Positions 10,248-19,989 of a stretch of 64,000 bases of DNA are shown here, piece by piece. The notes below the pieces were generated by a model. The model did not search any database. It saw only the letters and a list, made by a program, of their open reading frames with translations, and had not been told where the DNA came from. The number at the start of each line of letters is the position of its first letter. Within the stretch, counting starts at the first letter, position 1. Source of the stretch: Poecilobothrus nobilitatus (lineage: Eukaryota > Arthropoda > Insecta > Diptera > Dolichopodidae); assembly GCA_947095535.1 (NCBI GenBank), contig OX352772.1, positions 230,065,196-230,129,195 of the forward strand, read 5' to 3'. The position numbers and the translations under genes were made by a program.

Positions 10248-10748
10248 TTACTTTTTAAGTATTAAACTATTAATTATATCTAATACTGACTGAGCTTTGC
10301 CTTCAGTTTTTTGTAGTCTCTCATTAATAAATCCAATTGGTTTTTTAACTTGAAATTCAATAAAATCATTCATTTTTGAAAAATTTTCATTTAACATTAC
10401 AGAAAATGTGATCTGAATTTGCTCTAAACTATCTTGCATTTTTTCTTCTAATATTCTTAATTTTTCTTCCGCTAATTTAAATTCTATAGACATTGCTATC
10501 TCTGTATTATCAAACATTTCTCTTATCTCGTTTTGTAATAGTTCTTTATGAAAAAAAATTTGGTTATTCACAAATGTTTGTTTTGCTGCATCATTTCCGT
10601 TAACTGATTATTGAACATTTGATAAAATTTTGTTATATAAATCATAATTTTCTTCAGAAGTTAATTTGAAACCTATACCTGGAGGACCTTGAGTATGCAG
10701 TTTTCTGGAAGAAGAAGCTGTACTACGTCCAAACTTATCAAGTGGCAT
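10248..10748 (-). pseudogene. Fiber-like coiled-coil protein, left copy
   Basis: Begins at ATG 10,748 with DKFGRS and a Ser-rich stretch. Then comes FKLTSEENYDLYNKILSNV, a motif like that in attachment or fiber proteins (a 'data/NKILTNV...DA..K.YV' pattern). A stop lies just after, and then a long heptad-like helix from NNQIFFHKELLQ with EFKLAEEKLRILEEKM. The right-arm copy has the same region without the stop. It probably trimerises and could project from the particle. This is inference from the pattern only. Confidence 0.65.
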
Positions 10749-10779
10749 TATGATTTTTACTGATTCTTAATTTAAAATA

Positions 10780-11789
10780 TTATTGAATTATATTTGCTTC
10801 TCTCAATTCTTCAATTATAGATACAAATGCATTGTGATGATTATTGTTACCAGCTGATTGTGAACTAATTAAAAGTCTTAATCTATTAACTAACTCATTA
10901 GGATCATCCCAATAAACAAACTGATTTGATTGATTTGTATAATTTAAATATGTTTCTGGCATAGGAGATTTATGTAAAAACGTTAAAAAAAAATCTTTTT
11001 TTGAATAATGTGAACCAGATTTTTTATACCTAGTATTGTAATCATGTTCATAATATTTTCTTAATATGTTCTTGTATTTATAACCTTTGTTTCCTTTTAT
11101 TTATCCTAAACTATCATAATTTTTTCTATGTGCATTCGTTTTGTTAAGTATTTGATAATATATACCTAAATCACTTTCAGTATAGTTTAAAGGTTTTTTT
11201 TAAAATATTAATTCATATAGACCATCAGTTCCTTTAAATTCTTCATAATCAATCAGTATATTTTTAGTATTTTCATCTATTTCAAAATTAGCATTACCAA
11301 GTTTTCGAATATTTAATGATTCATCAAAACGCGGTCCATATGTTCTATCAAGTTCCAATTTGATAAGAGCAGGAAATTGTGAAATTGATGATTCGTCACT
11401 ATTACAGAATTTTAAAGTATTTGGTGTTGAAGTTTTTGAAATTTATAATGATTCATCATTATAGAATTTTAAAGTATTCGGTGTTGAAGTTTTTCATTGT
11501 ATGTACCAGCCTTCTTGCTAGGTGTTTTAACTTCCGACGTAAATGACGACATTGATTTAAACCTGTTATCATCATCCGCAGCCCATTTAATTTCCGGTTT
11601 GATAACATTATATGAAAATTGTTGTTGTTGTTTGACAACATTTGTTAATTCTTTCAATGGTTTTATAATTGGAGTAAAAGCTTCTTCTCGATTATGTTCT
11701 TCCGATAACTTCTGAACTTTTAAAGATTGAAATTTACTTTTTAAATTTTTACGAGTTTTAATTAAATCTTTCATGAGTTGTTCATACAT
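10780..11789 (-). pseudogene. Conserved Polinton protein with WDDPNELV motif
   Basis: The N-terminal part (11,469-11,789) reads MYEQLMKDLIKTRKNLKSKF and PLKELTNVV. The C-terminal part (10,780-10,962) has YWDDPNELVNRLRLLISSQS and IIEELREANII. Both match the intact 317-residue protein of Polinton B (47,215-48,168). The middle is broken by several stops and by a 63-bp duplication near 11,400-11,500. In the family it lies next to the ATPase on the integrase side. No enzyme motif is visible. Confidence 0.75.
11395..11492. repeat. Short tandem duplication inside the WDDPNELV gene
   Basis: The stretch with ATTTTAAAGTATTTGGTGTTG occurs twice about 63 bp apart with near identity, breaking the reading frame. 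Confidence 0.75.
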
Positions 11790-11844
11790 TTTTTAAAATG
11801 AGCATTAGTTCAATTATTAACTGTAAAGTATCGACTGAACTGTT

Positions 11845-11952
11845 CTCTTGCTAACTGCCAACTGGTAATCGCAAACTGCTAACTGCTAACTGCTAAATAA
11901 CTCCGTTCAATTAGTAACTGCTGAAGGATTCGTTCAGTTAATAACTACTCAC
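11845..11952. repeat. Irregular AACTGCT minirepeats
   Basis: Repeats of AACTGCTAACTGC and close variants lie between the divergent ends of the ATPase and the WDDPNELV gene. The equivalent gap in Polinton B (47,100-47,165) holds a different simple repeat, (ACA)n. Confidence 0.7.
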
Positions 11953-11972
11953 TGTGGCAGATCTCTTGTTAA

Positions 11973-12590
11973 CTAAAATTTAGCAAATGCATCAACATTT
12001 TTTCTATAACCTCCATGATTTAAACTGCTATCTTTATCAATTAACAGAAAGGTATAATTATCATTCCAGCAACATGCACTCAATTTTTTAAAATCAATGT
12101 ATGACATATCAGGATTGACATGATCATTATATATATGTTTTAAATTTAAATCATTTTGCTTGAATATAATCAAAAAATTAACATTATCTCTAACTGAGTG
12201 CTTTGAAATTCTTGTATAAGACTGACATAAATAAAAGCTATCTACTTCTTGATGACGTCCCATACAAAAATAGGCGCTTATGCTATCTTGCTTATCACAA
12301 GCTACATCATCAAAAATAAATATTGAGTTTGGTTGTGAGGCCGAAGGTTCAATTATATCAACGTTATTTGAAAATTCTTTATATATCATTCCTTTGATTG
12401 GTTTTATTAATTTTTTTAAATATTCATATTTAGGTTAATGTAATGATTTCGAGTAAATGTATATGTTTTGAAATTTAAGCCCTTTAGGTTCTAAAAGCAT
12501 ACTTATCATAACATTAGTTTTACCACAATTTGAAGGCCCAACTATTAATCCTCTTATACTATCTGGAAAGCGTTCACCATGTTTTTAATT
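11973..12590 (-). pseudogene. ATP: Polinton A packaging ATPase (HerA/FtsK-like, A32-type)
   Basis: The Walker A loop GPSNCGKTN is at about 12,520-12,545 and the Walker B strand SIFIFDDVACDKQD at about 12,290-12,330. Further conserved stretches are CMGRHQEVDSFYLCQSYTRI and FKQNDLNLKHIYNDH. The enzyme pumps DNA into the capsid. One in-frame TAA replaces a Gln codon between Walker A and B, and no start Met is found in frame upstream. Otherwise the frame is open to the end. It diverges from the capsid gene cluster that begins at 12,709. Confidence 0.88.
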
Positions 12591-12708
12591 TTGTTTTTTG
12601 AATTTTGATCAAAATTTTTAACTTTAACTGCATTACCTACTTTTATAAATTTAAATTCATAAAAGGTAATTAGTGTTTGAGTGATTTTCTTAAACTAAAC
12701 AGTATATT

Positions 12709-13530
12709 ATGCCTCTTCGAAATAAATATTCAAACAGTAATAAAAAAACTCTCAATGGAAAAGGTGTTGTTAATTCTTTAATTAATAAACTGCCATTTGA
12801 AGCACATTTACCTGGCTATAATTATTATGGGCCTGGAACAAACTTGTCAAAACGATTAGCTCGTGGCGATAAAGGGATTAATGGTTTAGATGAAGCTTGT
12901 CGAGAGCATAATATAGCTTAGACTTAAAATATTGACCAAAGTCAACGTCATATAAAATCTGACGTTGATAAAACGTCTGATAAAAGCTTGGCAAAGGGTT
13001 AAAGCTAAAGACTTAAGTTTTGGTGAACGGTTAAATTCATATCTGGTTACAATCGCAATGAAAGCGAAAGTTAAACTAGGTATGCGTTTAAAAAAGAAAA
13101 CAAAGAAAACTAAAAGAAAAAAAAAGCTTTGAAAAATGTCATAAAAGAAGCTAGAACAGCAGTTAAAACTATAAAAAAAACTTATAAATGAAAAGAATAC
13201 TATAAGAATAGCTTAGCAAGCAGCTCGAAAATTTTCTAGAGGGCAGAAAAGAATAATAGATATTCCTAGAATAATTCCAGTACCAAAAATTGCTGGAGTT
13301 CTACCTTTAATTGCAACTTTTGCAGGTCTTTCAGCTATTGGAGCATTATCAGGTGGTACTGCTGGGAGAGCTAAGGCTGTAAGCGATGCTAAAAATTCAC
13401 ACAAACAGTTACATGAAAGTGAACGTCATAATAAAATAATGGAAGCTATTGCATTAAAAGGAGGAAATGGATTACACTGAAAACCGTATAAGAAAGGATT
13501 AGGTCTTTATTTAAATCGAAAAAACCATTA
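12709..13530 (+). pseudogene. PLA2-domain minor capsid protein, Polinton A
   Basis: Starts MPLRNKYSNSN, then INKLPFEAHLPGYNYYGPG and LARGDKGINGLDEACREHN. This is the calcium loop (YxGPG) and catalytic helix of a parvovirus-type phospholipase A2, which in viruses opens the endosome membrane. The catalytic His-Asp pair is His-Asn here and a stop follows at once. Later pieces in other frames (NVIKEARTAVK, and the Gly/Ala-rich segment near 13,290-13,420) show the gene once ran to about 13,530, as in Polinton B. Confidence 0.8.
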
Positions 13531-13531
13531 A

Positions 13532-13840
13532 ATGAGCTAACCAAAAGATCACTTACTAATCATGATTTAGAAGAATTTGGAAAAAAATATGTACTTAAAA
13601 CATTTCCGTGGAGTTTTTATGCGAGATAATTTACCACCACACAAAACTTTGAAATACGAATGTGGTATAATAAATTTAAATAATTCATTGGAAATGGAAC
13701 GCATTGGGTAGCTAATTACAAAAATCCTCAAATCATACAATATTTTGACAGCTTTGGAAATTTGCAACCTCCATTTTAAGTAATTAAATATTTAGGAGGT
13801 AAGCTTGTATATAACTACAATAAATATCAAAACTTTTATT
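13532..13840 (+). pseudogene. PRO: Adenain-type cysteine protease remnant, Polinton A
   Basis: Readable pieces are LTKRSLTNHDLEEFGKKY, then RGVFMRDNLPP, then GNGTHWVANYKNP with the catalytic His, and YFDSFGNLQPP. These spread over several frames. The C-terminal part with the catalytic Cys is missing, and the sequence turns into AT-rich DNA. In the family the protease matures the capsid proteins. Its position, between the PLA2 protein and the penton-like protein, is the same as in Polinton B. Confidence 0.8.
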
Positions 13841-13859
13841 TCATATTGTTCAAAAAAAA

Positions 13860-14137
13860 TTATCAGTAAATAAAAACATAACATAATAACAAAAAACAAA
13901 AATATTGCTATTTTTATTATTACTCTAGTTTTATTAAACATAACCTAGGTTAATAATTTTGTTCAAGTTCAAGGTTATTCTCTCTATTAAAAGAACCGAA
14001 AAAAATTAACTGATAAAGAATAATTTGAATTTAGTTGTAAAGAAATTAAAAGAACGAAAAATAGAATTAGAATATATTATGGTATATGCATTATTTTTCA
14101 TTATGATAATGATTAAGATGGATTAAACTTGAAAATC
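13860..14137. other. Non-coding gap before the penton-like gene
   Basis: AT-rich DNA without a reading frame. It may include the deleted end of the protease gene and the promoter of the next gene. Confidence 0.5.
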
Positions 14138-14144
14138 TATAAAA
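14138..14144 (+). promoter_or_regulatory. TATA box of the penton-like gene
   Basis: TATAAAA lies 47 bp before the ATG at 14,191, a usual eukaryotic core promoter distance. No other element was tested. Confidence 0.5.
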
Positions 14145-14190
14145 GCAGAATACTCTTCTGAAATATCTCATTATTATTTGAGTAAAAGAT

Positions 14191-14874
14191 ATGTCAATAA
14201 CATTAACTTTAAACGGAAACTCTTCCATATTAACAAATAATTATTTTGCTCCTATAGACCTAAAGGGAAGAGAATATACGTGTGGTTTAGTAGATTTCCA
14301 AACATATAATTCAATACCAAATATAGATGAGGAAAATAATAAATTTATTATTGATGATAAAACCTGTAAAATTCCCACAGGTTCATAGAAAATTGGAGAT
14401 ATTGAAAAATTTCTTAGAAAAACATTGAATATATCTAAAACAGATAGAAAAATTGATTATAAGAGCAAATAATAACACATTAAAGTGCGAAATTTTTGGC
14501 GATAAAGAAATTGATTTTGAAAGAGAAGATACTATTGTTGAATTTTTAGGTTTTAGTAGAAAAAGGTTATTATCAAACAAATGGCATACTTCAGATCTTT
14601 TTGTTGACATTAATAAAATAAACATAGTAAGAGTAGAATGTAATATTACTTCTGGAACTTATATTAATTGAAGAGAAGCTCTATAAACGTCAGTCCAGGA
14701 TATAAAATAGTTGAAGTTCCTAAGAATGTAGTTTATTTACCTATAACTATTAATCAGATAAGTTCTATTACTACAAAACTGCTTGTTCGGAATGGTAATT
14801 TAATTAATTTTCGTTGAGAAACAATAACAATTAGATTGCATTTAAAGCCTCAAAATGATAGTATTTAATCAAAA
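14191..14874 (+). pseudogene. Penton-like / minor capsid protein, Polinton A
   Basis: Starts MSITLTLNGNSSILTNNY, close to the intact protein of Polinton B (44,315-45,031). It continues with VDFQTYNSIPNIDEENNKF, stops at 14,386, then resumes with IIRANNNTLKCEIFGD and VDINKINIVRVECNI in another frame, and ends LHLKPQNDSI. The predicted role is the small single-jelly-roll vertex protein. This is inferred from size and position between protease and major capsid gene, not from a motif. Confidence 0.65.
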
Positions 14875-15034
14875 TTATCAATCTAATATAAATTCGCAGA
14901 ATTGTATACATCGGTTTAATACATCAAAGTTAGTCAAAGGAGGAGGATCTCAGCATTTTAAATATAAAAAACGTTTATCATTTAAAAATAAGGAATATCT
15001 AAAGTCTCTTGGTTATTTACTAAACACAAATTAA
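14855..15034 (+). CDS. Conserved 59-residue basic protein
   Basis: An intact short ORF, ATG overlapping the end of the penton-like gene, stop 14 bp before the capsid gene region. Key stretch: KGGGSQHFKYKK and KEYLKSLGYLL. Polinton B has an ORF of the same length (180 nt) in the same place (44,139-44,318) with REKGSQLLKKN and QQFLKSIGLKL. Same length, position and C-terminal pattern in two otherwise diverged elements argue for a real gene. Rich in Lys/Asn, no membrane segment. Function unknown. Confidence 0.7.
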   Translation: MIVFNQNYQSNINSQNCIHRFNTSKLVKGGGSQHFKYKKRLSFKNKEYLKSLGYLLNTN

Positions 15035-15047
15035 AATAGAACTTTTT

Positions 15048-16140
15048 AATGCTCCCATTTTTGATGAAAGTATAATTAGCGCTCAATGGCTTTCATATTC
15101 ACCATTTCTAAATTCGTTTGGATTAAGTGATATTATTCGAATACAAATACCAAATCAGAATTTAAATATATTACCATCTGCAAGTCAAATTTATATAGAA
15201 GGATATGTAACAAAACATGATGGGACACCTGTTACTCATACTAAACTAGATAATAATGCTATACCATGAAAATTCAATTAAAATGAATGGACTTCATTTC
15301 AATTTTTGTGTACCTTTAAAGAGATTATTAGAATTTGCGGAAGATTATAAAAATATTATTCCAAATGCAAAACATGAATTGATATTAACTCGCTCTCGAA
15401 CAAATGATAATTCATTATTATGTGGTGTTGTTAATGCTAGTGAAAAATCGAAAATTACTATCACAAAAATACATTGGAAGGTTGAACATATTAACTTAAA
15501 CGATAGGCTTAAATTAAAATTATACAAAAGCATTGAAAATGGTTCGGTTATAAAAATTCCTTTTAGAAATTGGGAATTGCACGAGTATCCTACATTACCA
15601 ACAGCAACTACACATCATATTTGAAGTGTTAAAACAGCCTCACAACTTGCAAAAGCTTGTTTTATAAAATAAATGGATAAACTTAATAAACAAAATAAAC
15701 TCGATGAATTATGTTTATCTCCTTGGATAAACAAAATAAACTCGATGAAGATCCTTTAATTTTTAATTATTGCGATATCGAAAATATAAAAGTGCATTTA
15801 AATTCTGAATCATACCCATATGAAGATATGAATTTAGATTTTGCAAAAACCGCTATGCTCTAGCATATGAAGCATATTTGAATTTTAGAAGTTTTTATTA
15901 TAATAACTCAATATTAGAACCATTAGTTTCATATGTGAAAACTTTAAAACCAATTGTCCTATCTTAATAATTGATACTCATTTTCAAAATGATAATCTCA
16001 AAATGGGACCAGTTGATGTTAAAATTGAAATAAAGACTTTAAAAAAAATTGCAGACAATACTGCAGCTTATTGTCTTATTTTGCATGACCGTTTAGTAGA
16101 ATTTAAACAGTTAACAGGAGAAGTTAATAAAATTATTTAA
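15048..16140 (+). pseudogene. MCP: Major capsid protein (double jelly-roll-like), Polinton A
   Basis: Opens FDESIISAQWLSYSPFLNSF, then IIRIQIPNQNLNILPSASQI, matching the start of the Polinton B gene. About 50 residues are deleted near 15,265. It continues FNFCVPLKRLLEFAEDYKN, FRNWELHEYPTLPTA, then, in other frames, VHLNSESYPYEDMN, KMGPVDVKIEIKT and AAYCLILHDRLVEF. The protein would build the icosahedral shell. A short duplication (15,680-15,755, core AACAAAATAAACTCGATGAA) and several frameshifts break it. Family naming is from recall of double-jelly-roll-like proteins. Confidence 0.8.
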
Positions 16141-16158
16141 ATTTTTAAATAAAAACAA

Positions 16159-16338
16159 ATGAACTTGTTTATAAAAAATAATGAAATATTAAAGAACTTT
16201 GAGTCTTGCTGTGTTTTTGAAATTCGGCCATTTATTGCTGGAGTATTTTTTATGATTGCATTACATTGTACAAGTTTTTTAATATACAAACTTTATAAAT
16301 ATATTAAATTTAATCAATTAAATTCTTCTGAAACATAA
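16159..16338 (+). CDS. 59-residue single-membrane-segment protein
   Basis: ATG at 16,159, TAA at 16,336. The middle, FIAGVFFMIALHCTSFLIYK, is a clear transmembrane helix, with a charged N-terminal side and a basic C-terminal side. It lies 18 bp after the capsid gene and 2 bp before the next ORF. Polinton B has no counterpart: its capsid gene stop and the next ORF are almost adjacent. Open frame in a region where neighbours are broken, but small, so chance retention is possible. Confidence 0.55.
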   Translation: MNLFIKNNEILKNFESCCVFEIRPFIAGVFFMIALHCTSFLIYKLYKYIKFNQLNSSET

Positions 16339-16340
16339 AA

Positions 16341-16806
16341 ATGGAATATGCAATAATTGATATATAAGGTTTTCGAGATAATAATAATAAATTCATTTTA
16401 AAAGAAATTGGTATTCTTTCATCAAATGATGAAATTCAACATTTTATAATAAAACCTCCTTATGGCTACCATTATTTAGATACTAAAACAAAATACACAA
16501 ATAAATGGCTCACTAAAAATCATCATGGTTTACAATTTTGACGGCAAAACTCATTATTGTGATGTCATAAACTTCTTAAAAATTTTTATACCGAATCAAA
16601 CCAAAATTTATGTTAAAGGAAAGGAGCAAAAAACCTGGATTAGTAATGTGTTAAAATATTCAAATGTTTTTGATTTCAATGATCATGATTCTACAAGTTT
16701 AAAAATACTGAAAAATCTGCAAATTCGCTGCTTAAAAAGGTGCTCACTTAATCATGTTGGTGTTTGTGTCTTAGAAAATGTTTACTTAATAAAAACGCTG
16801 ATATAA
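16341..16806 (+). pseudogene. Conserved Polinton protein with IDxQGF start, copy A
   Basis: MEYAIIDI, a TAA in place of Gln, then GFRDNNNKFILKEIGI, IIKPPYGYHYL, WLTKNHHGL, a frameshift, then KIYVKGKEQKTWISN and a C-terminal RCSLNHVGVCVLENVYLIK with Cys/His. Homologues are at 42,527-42,931 (B) and 54,228-54,722 (C), so the gene is shared by both Polinton lineages here. The acidic start and spaced Asp/Trp residues faintly resemble an RNase H-type nuclease fold. That idea is untested. Confidence 0.7.
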
Positions 16807-16853
16807 CAATTTTAATCATATATAAACTCTTTAAATATTGAAGCAGGCATCAA

Positions 16854-17075
16854 ATGAAAAATATCAGAGTCGCAGAATTGTTTAAAAATTACGTATTCAT
16901 GGATAATAAAACCAAACAGCCCAATAAGCCTTGTAGTTTTGGAGGTCAAATAAAAACAGCAATTAATAATATGGTATATGAAATAAGGAACCCCTCAACC
17001 TCATCATCAGCTTCATCAACAGCTTCATCATTCAATAACTTGAGGAATAAATTGTTTTTAAACAAAAAAATCTAG
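16854..17075 (+). CDS. Small Ser-rich protein 1
   Basis: 73 residues, starting MKNIRVAELFKNYVFMDNK, then QIKTAINNMVYEIRNPSTSS and a Ser/Ala-rich tail. It resembles the shorter ORF at 17,320-17,475 in its middle and tail, so the two may be tandem paralogues. No known domain. Confidence 0.45.
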   Translation: MKNIRVAELFKNYVFMDNKTKQPNKPCSFGGQIKTAINNMVYEIRNPSTSSSASSTASSFNNLRNKLFLNKKI

Positions 17076-17319
17076 AAAAAAAATTTTAAAAAATAAAAAA
17101 AATAACAAAAAGAATATTTAGTTTTAATAAAAGTTAAATTTTCATCTTTTATTTATTTAAAACATTTAAATCATAATATTACTCAGATTGTAATAGATTT
17201 AAAACCATTTATAATAATGTTAAATAAGTGTAATTAAAACAAAAGGAATACAAACCTTTAAATCAAAATCAATAATTTCCTAAAATTAAAGTATTAAAAT
17301 TAAGCATTTTTTATCAATT

Positions 17320-17475
17320 ATGCATCAAAATAAGAATAATAATAATAAAAAACAAGGAATTATTGAATCAATAAAGAAAGAGTTAAATTACACCATCTTT
17401 AAAATGAGAGTGCCAAGTTCATCATCATCATCTACTACCTCAAAGACAGGTATAAAATACAAAAAAAATGTATAA
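17320..17475 (+). CDS. Small Ser-rich protein 2
   Basis: 51 residues, MHQNKNNNNKKQGIIESIKK, then FKMRVPSSSSSSTTSKTG. The pattern 'short helix, basic residue, Pro, Ser run' matches Ser-rich protein 1. Intact, but short and low in complexity. Confidence 0.4.
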   Translation: MHQNKNNNNKKQGIIESIKKELNYTIFKMRVPSSSSSSTTSKTGIKYKKNV

Positions 17476-17654
17476 AAATAAATTTTCTATTAAAACCTAT
17501 ACATTTTTTTATAATAAATTTAGCAAATAAAAAATAAATTCTAATTAAAACTATTGTTTATTATTATTCTTAATGTTTTTCTTTTTAAAAATTTATATTA
17601 AATTGTTATATTAAATTCAATTTCAACAAAATTATTATTACTTTTAATTTCGAG

Positions 17655-17929
17655 CTAATACTTAATGTCATTTTGCGAAATTCCATTGTTTAGAATTTCT
17701 ATATTATTTGTATGCTTAAGTGCATACAATTCTGGTAGATAGGCAACAAATTCTTTTGTGTTTATAATTACGCAACGATCATTGTCAGTATACTTGTCTG
17801 AATTTTTTTTGGTAAACTTGATAAATAAATCAATTTTTGATTAATATTTTTTAAAAACTCCTTCAGTATCTGACCTTCAAGCTGCTTGCTGCTTAAGTCA
17901 ATGACGTCTTCTTCCCCCTCCTCAATCAT
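17655..17929 (-). pseudogene. Small acidic-start Polinton ORF, frameshifted
   Basis: ATG at 17,929 opens MIEEGEEDVIDLSSKQLEG, then KEFLKNINQKLIYLSSL. After a frameshift it reads DNDRCVIINTKEFVAYLPEL and ALKHTNNIEILNNG. It occupies the place where Polinton B has the 112-residue ORF (41,662-42,000), on the matching strand. The EFVAYLPELY pattern could be an equivalent of the IFLPIRYNKL stretch there. Function unknown, possibly nucleic-acid binding. Confidence 0.5.
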
Positions 17930-18270
17930 AATTTTGAAAAGATTTATTGTATTTTGTTTTGTTTTTTATTTCAGCTGTAAAAAAGTCAATTTTTTCAAAA
18001 ATAATTCTTAACTAATAATAGAATAAAAAATTATACTCTATTTATATATGAAATTATTAGCTACAATTTTTAACTATTAAGTTTAATAAGTAAAAGCGCT
18101 AAGGTTTAAAATATTGTCTTTAGGTATGATTCAAGTTCTATACTCTTACTGAGAGAAGATTTTTTTATTTTATATAATAATCCTATATTCGAAAATTGTG
18201 TATAAGGTGAATCTTATCATAAAAATAAAAGTTAAATTTCAATTTAAAATAATATATTTTTATTTTATAA
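17930..18270. other. Intergenic, AT-rich
   Basis: No gene seen. Contains the probable promoter of the small ORF at 17,929 and the 3' flank of PolB. Confidence 0.5.
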
Positions 18271-18275
18271 TTTAA

Positions 18276-18668
18276 TTACTTAAACTTATAATGACCATAA
18301 GGTACTGAGTCATATGAATTTATTATTAAACTTCTTTTATCATCATCTGAATTTAAAGCTACTTTTTCTTGTCTTACGCTACTTACAATATGTTTATTTG
18401 ATTTTATAACATTTTGTGTAATAACTTTATTAATTTTTTCATTTAAACAAATTTTATAATCATTAAATTCAATTTCTTTTTGTACTACAGATTTTTTAAT
18501 TCCCTTAGCTTTTTTTATACAATCATTTCCATCAATTTTAATTGAATACATTTTTGATCTTATTCCTACAAATTCAGAAATATTCTTTCCACACATTTCA
18601 TCCTTCATTAAACCTATAACTTTTTTATTAACTAACGGTATTCCTCATTTATTATCTATTGAATAGTC
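18276..18668 (-). pseudogene. PolB: PolB C-terminal remnant, Polinton A
   Basis: The reading has EFVGIRSKMYSIKIDG, KKAKGIKKSVVQKEIEFNDY and a closing DSVPYGHYKF, the C-terminal (thumb) end of a protein-primed family B polymerase of the Polinton type. Upstream one TGA interrupts it, and at about 18,670 the gene ends in an abrupt junction with the inverted integrase-end module. So about 1,000 residues, including all catalytic motifs, are gone. Polinton B is broken at almost the same PolB codon (40,562). Confidence 0.8.
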
Positions 18669-18680
18669 ACTAGTATTAAT

Positions 18681-19134
18681 TGATAAGTTTGGACGTAGTG
18701 CAGCTTCTTCTTCTAGAAAACTGCATACTCAAGGTCTTCCAGATATTGGTTTCAAATTAACTTCTGAAGGAAATTATAATTTATATAACAAAATTTTATC
18801 AAATGTTCAAGAACCAGTTAACGGAAATGATGCAGCAACACAAACATTTGTGAATAACCAAATTTTTTTTCATAAAGAACTATTACAAAATAAGATAAGA
18901 GAAATGTTTGATCATACAGAGACAGCAATGTCTATAGAACTTAAATTAGCAGAAAAAAAATTAAGAATATTAGAAGAAAAAATGCAAGATAGTTTAGCGC
19001 AAATCCAGATCAAATTTTCTGTAATGTTAAATGAAAATTTTTCAAAAATGAATGATTTTATTGAATTTCAAGTTAAAAAACCAATTGCATTTATTAATGA
19101 AGGACTACCAAAAGCTGAAGTCAAAGCTCAGTGA
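18681..19134 (+). pseudogene. Fiber-like coiled-coil protein, right copy without start
   Basis: Open from DKFGRSAASSSRKLHTQG through FKLTSEGNYNLYNKILSNVQ, then VNGNDAATQTFVNNQIFF and the helix LKLAEKKLRILEEKMQDS, ending at 19,134, slightly earlier than the left copy because of a frameshift. The start codon is lost at the junction with PolB. The central region is intact here and shows what the left copy lost at its stop. Confidence 0.65.
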
Positions 19135-19197
19135 AGATATAATTAATAGTTTAATACTTAAAAAGTAATTGGGATTAGTTTTCATTGAGTTTTCAAA

Positions 19198-19475
19198 ATG
19201 GATATACTTAAAATATTTTTTTAAGTAAATATGAAGATATTTTATTGGAAGAACATTATGAGCAGTTAAAAGATCATTTCAAATTTTTTAAATTATTTAA
19301 AAATTCTATATAAATAGAAACGAAAGAGTATGGATATCATTAGGATATTATCCTATATATCAGATAATATTACTAATCTTCCAGATACTTGTCCATGTTA
19401 TTCAGCAGAACAATATATGTTACACTGTTCCAAATTAAGGATTTGGAATTATACAAAAGAATAGAAAATAAGTTA
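19198..19475 (+). pseudogene. Right-arm remnant of the 97-residue ORF
   Basis: Matches the 9,925-10,218 ORF in several frames (VNMKIFYWK region; NLPDTCPCYSAEQYMLHC), with stops. Non-functional. Confidence 0.65.
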
Positions 19476-19596
19476 TAACAAAAGTATACATTCTTTTAAA
19501 CTATTATACAAATAAAGAATATACATTGAACATTTATTGTTTGATTTTTTATTTTATTTAATTTTATTTTATGTGTTTTAATTAGTTATTTAGAAG

Positions 19597-19983
19597 ATGA
19601 ATAAGGATGATGTTGTGGACTTATTCACATGGCTTGATGTTTCAGATTCTTCTGAAAATAGTGATGAGAAGGAAGATGATATATCAGATTCTTCTGAAGA
19701 GAACGTGGGGGAAGATGATTATGATGATGAAAAGAAAGTAAAAAAGAGAGTCAGATTTATGTTAAAGCCTCAAATACATATATTATACAAATGGAATACA
19801 GCATATACGTTAGCTCGACACAAATATTGGGAAATTATAGCACTAGATCGCAACAGATTTAATCAAAGAATTCAAAATACTCATGATATTATTTCCAAGA
19901 TTCTAGATAGTAATCATCAGAAAAGCATTTTCAGTACAAAATTTTCTAATTGGTTATATAATAATTACATACATTTTATTTAA
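19597..19983 (+). CDS. Acidic 128-residue protein, right copy
   Basis: Intact frame, MNKDDVVDLFTWLDVSDSSE, with an Asp/Glu/Ser-rich first third, a basic KKVKKRVRFM segment, then YTLARHKYWEIIALDRNRF and a helical end. Acidic and basic halves suggest a DNA- or protein-interaction role. It directly precedes integrase in the same orientation and may be part of the same transcript. The left copy (9,545-9,806) is truncated. Not recognised. Confidence 0.55.
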   Translation: MNKDDVVDLFTWLDVSDSSENSDEKEDDISDSSEENVGEDDYDDEKKVKKRVRFMLKPQIHILYKWNTAYTLARHKYWEIIALDRNRFNQRIQNTHDIISKILDSNHQKSIFSTKFSNWLYNNYIHFI

Positions 19984-19989
19984 AAATAA

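Noticed and set aside
12709..13530. Endogenous densovirus, because of the parvovirus-type PLA2 domain
   Set aside because: No parvovirus NS1 or VP body is nearby, and the neighbours are Polinton ATPase, protease and jelly-roll genes in both copies.
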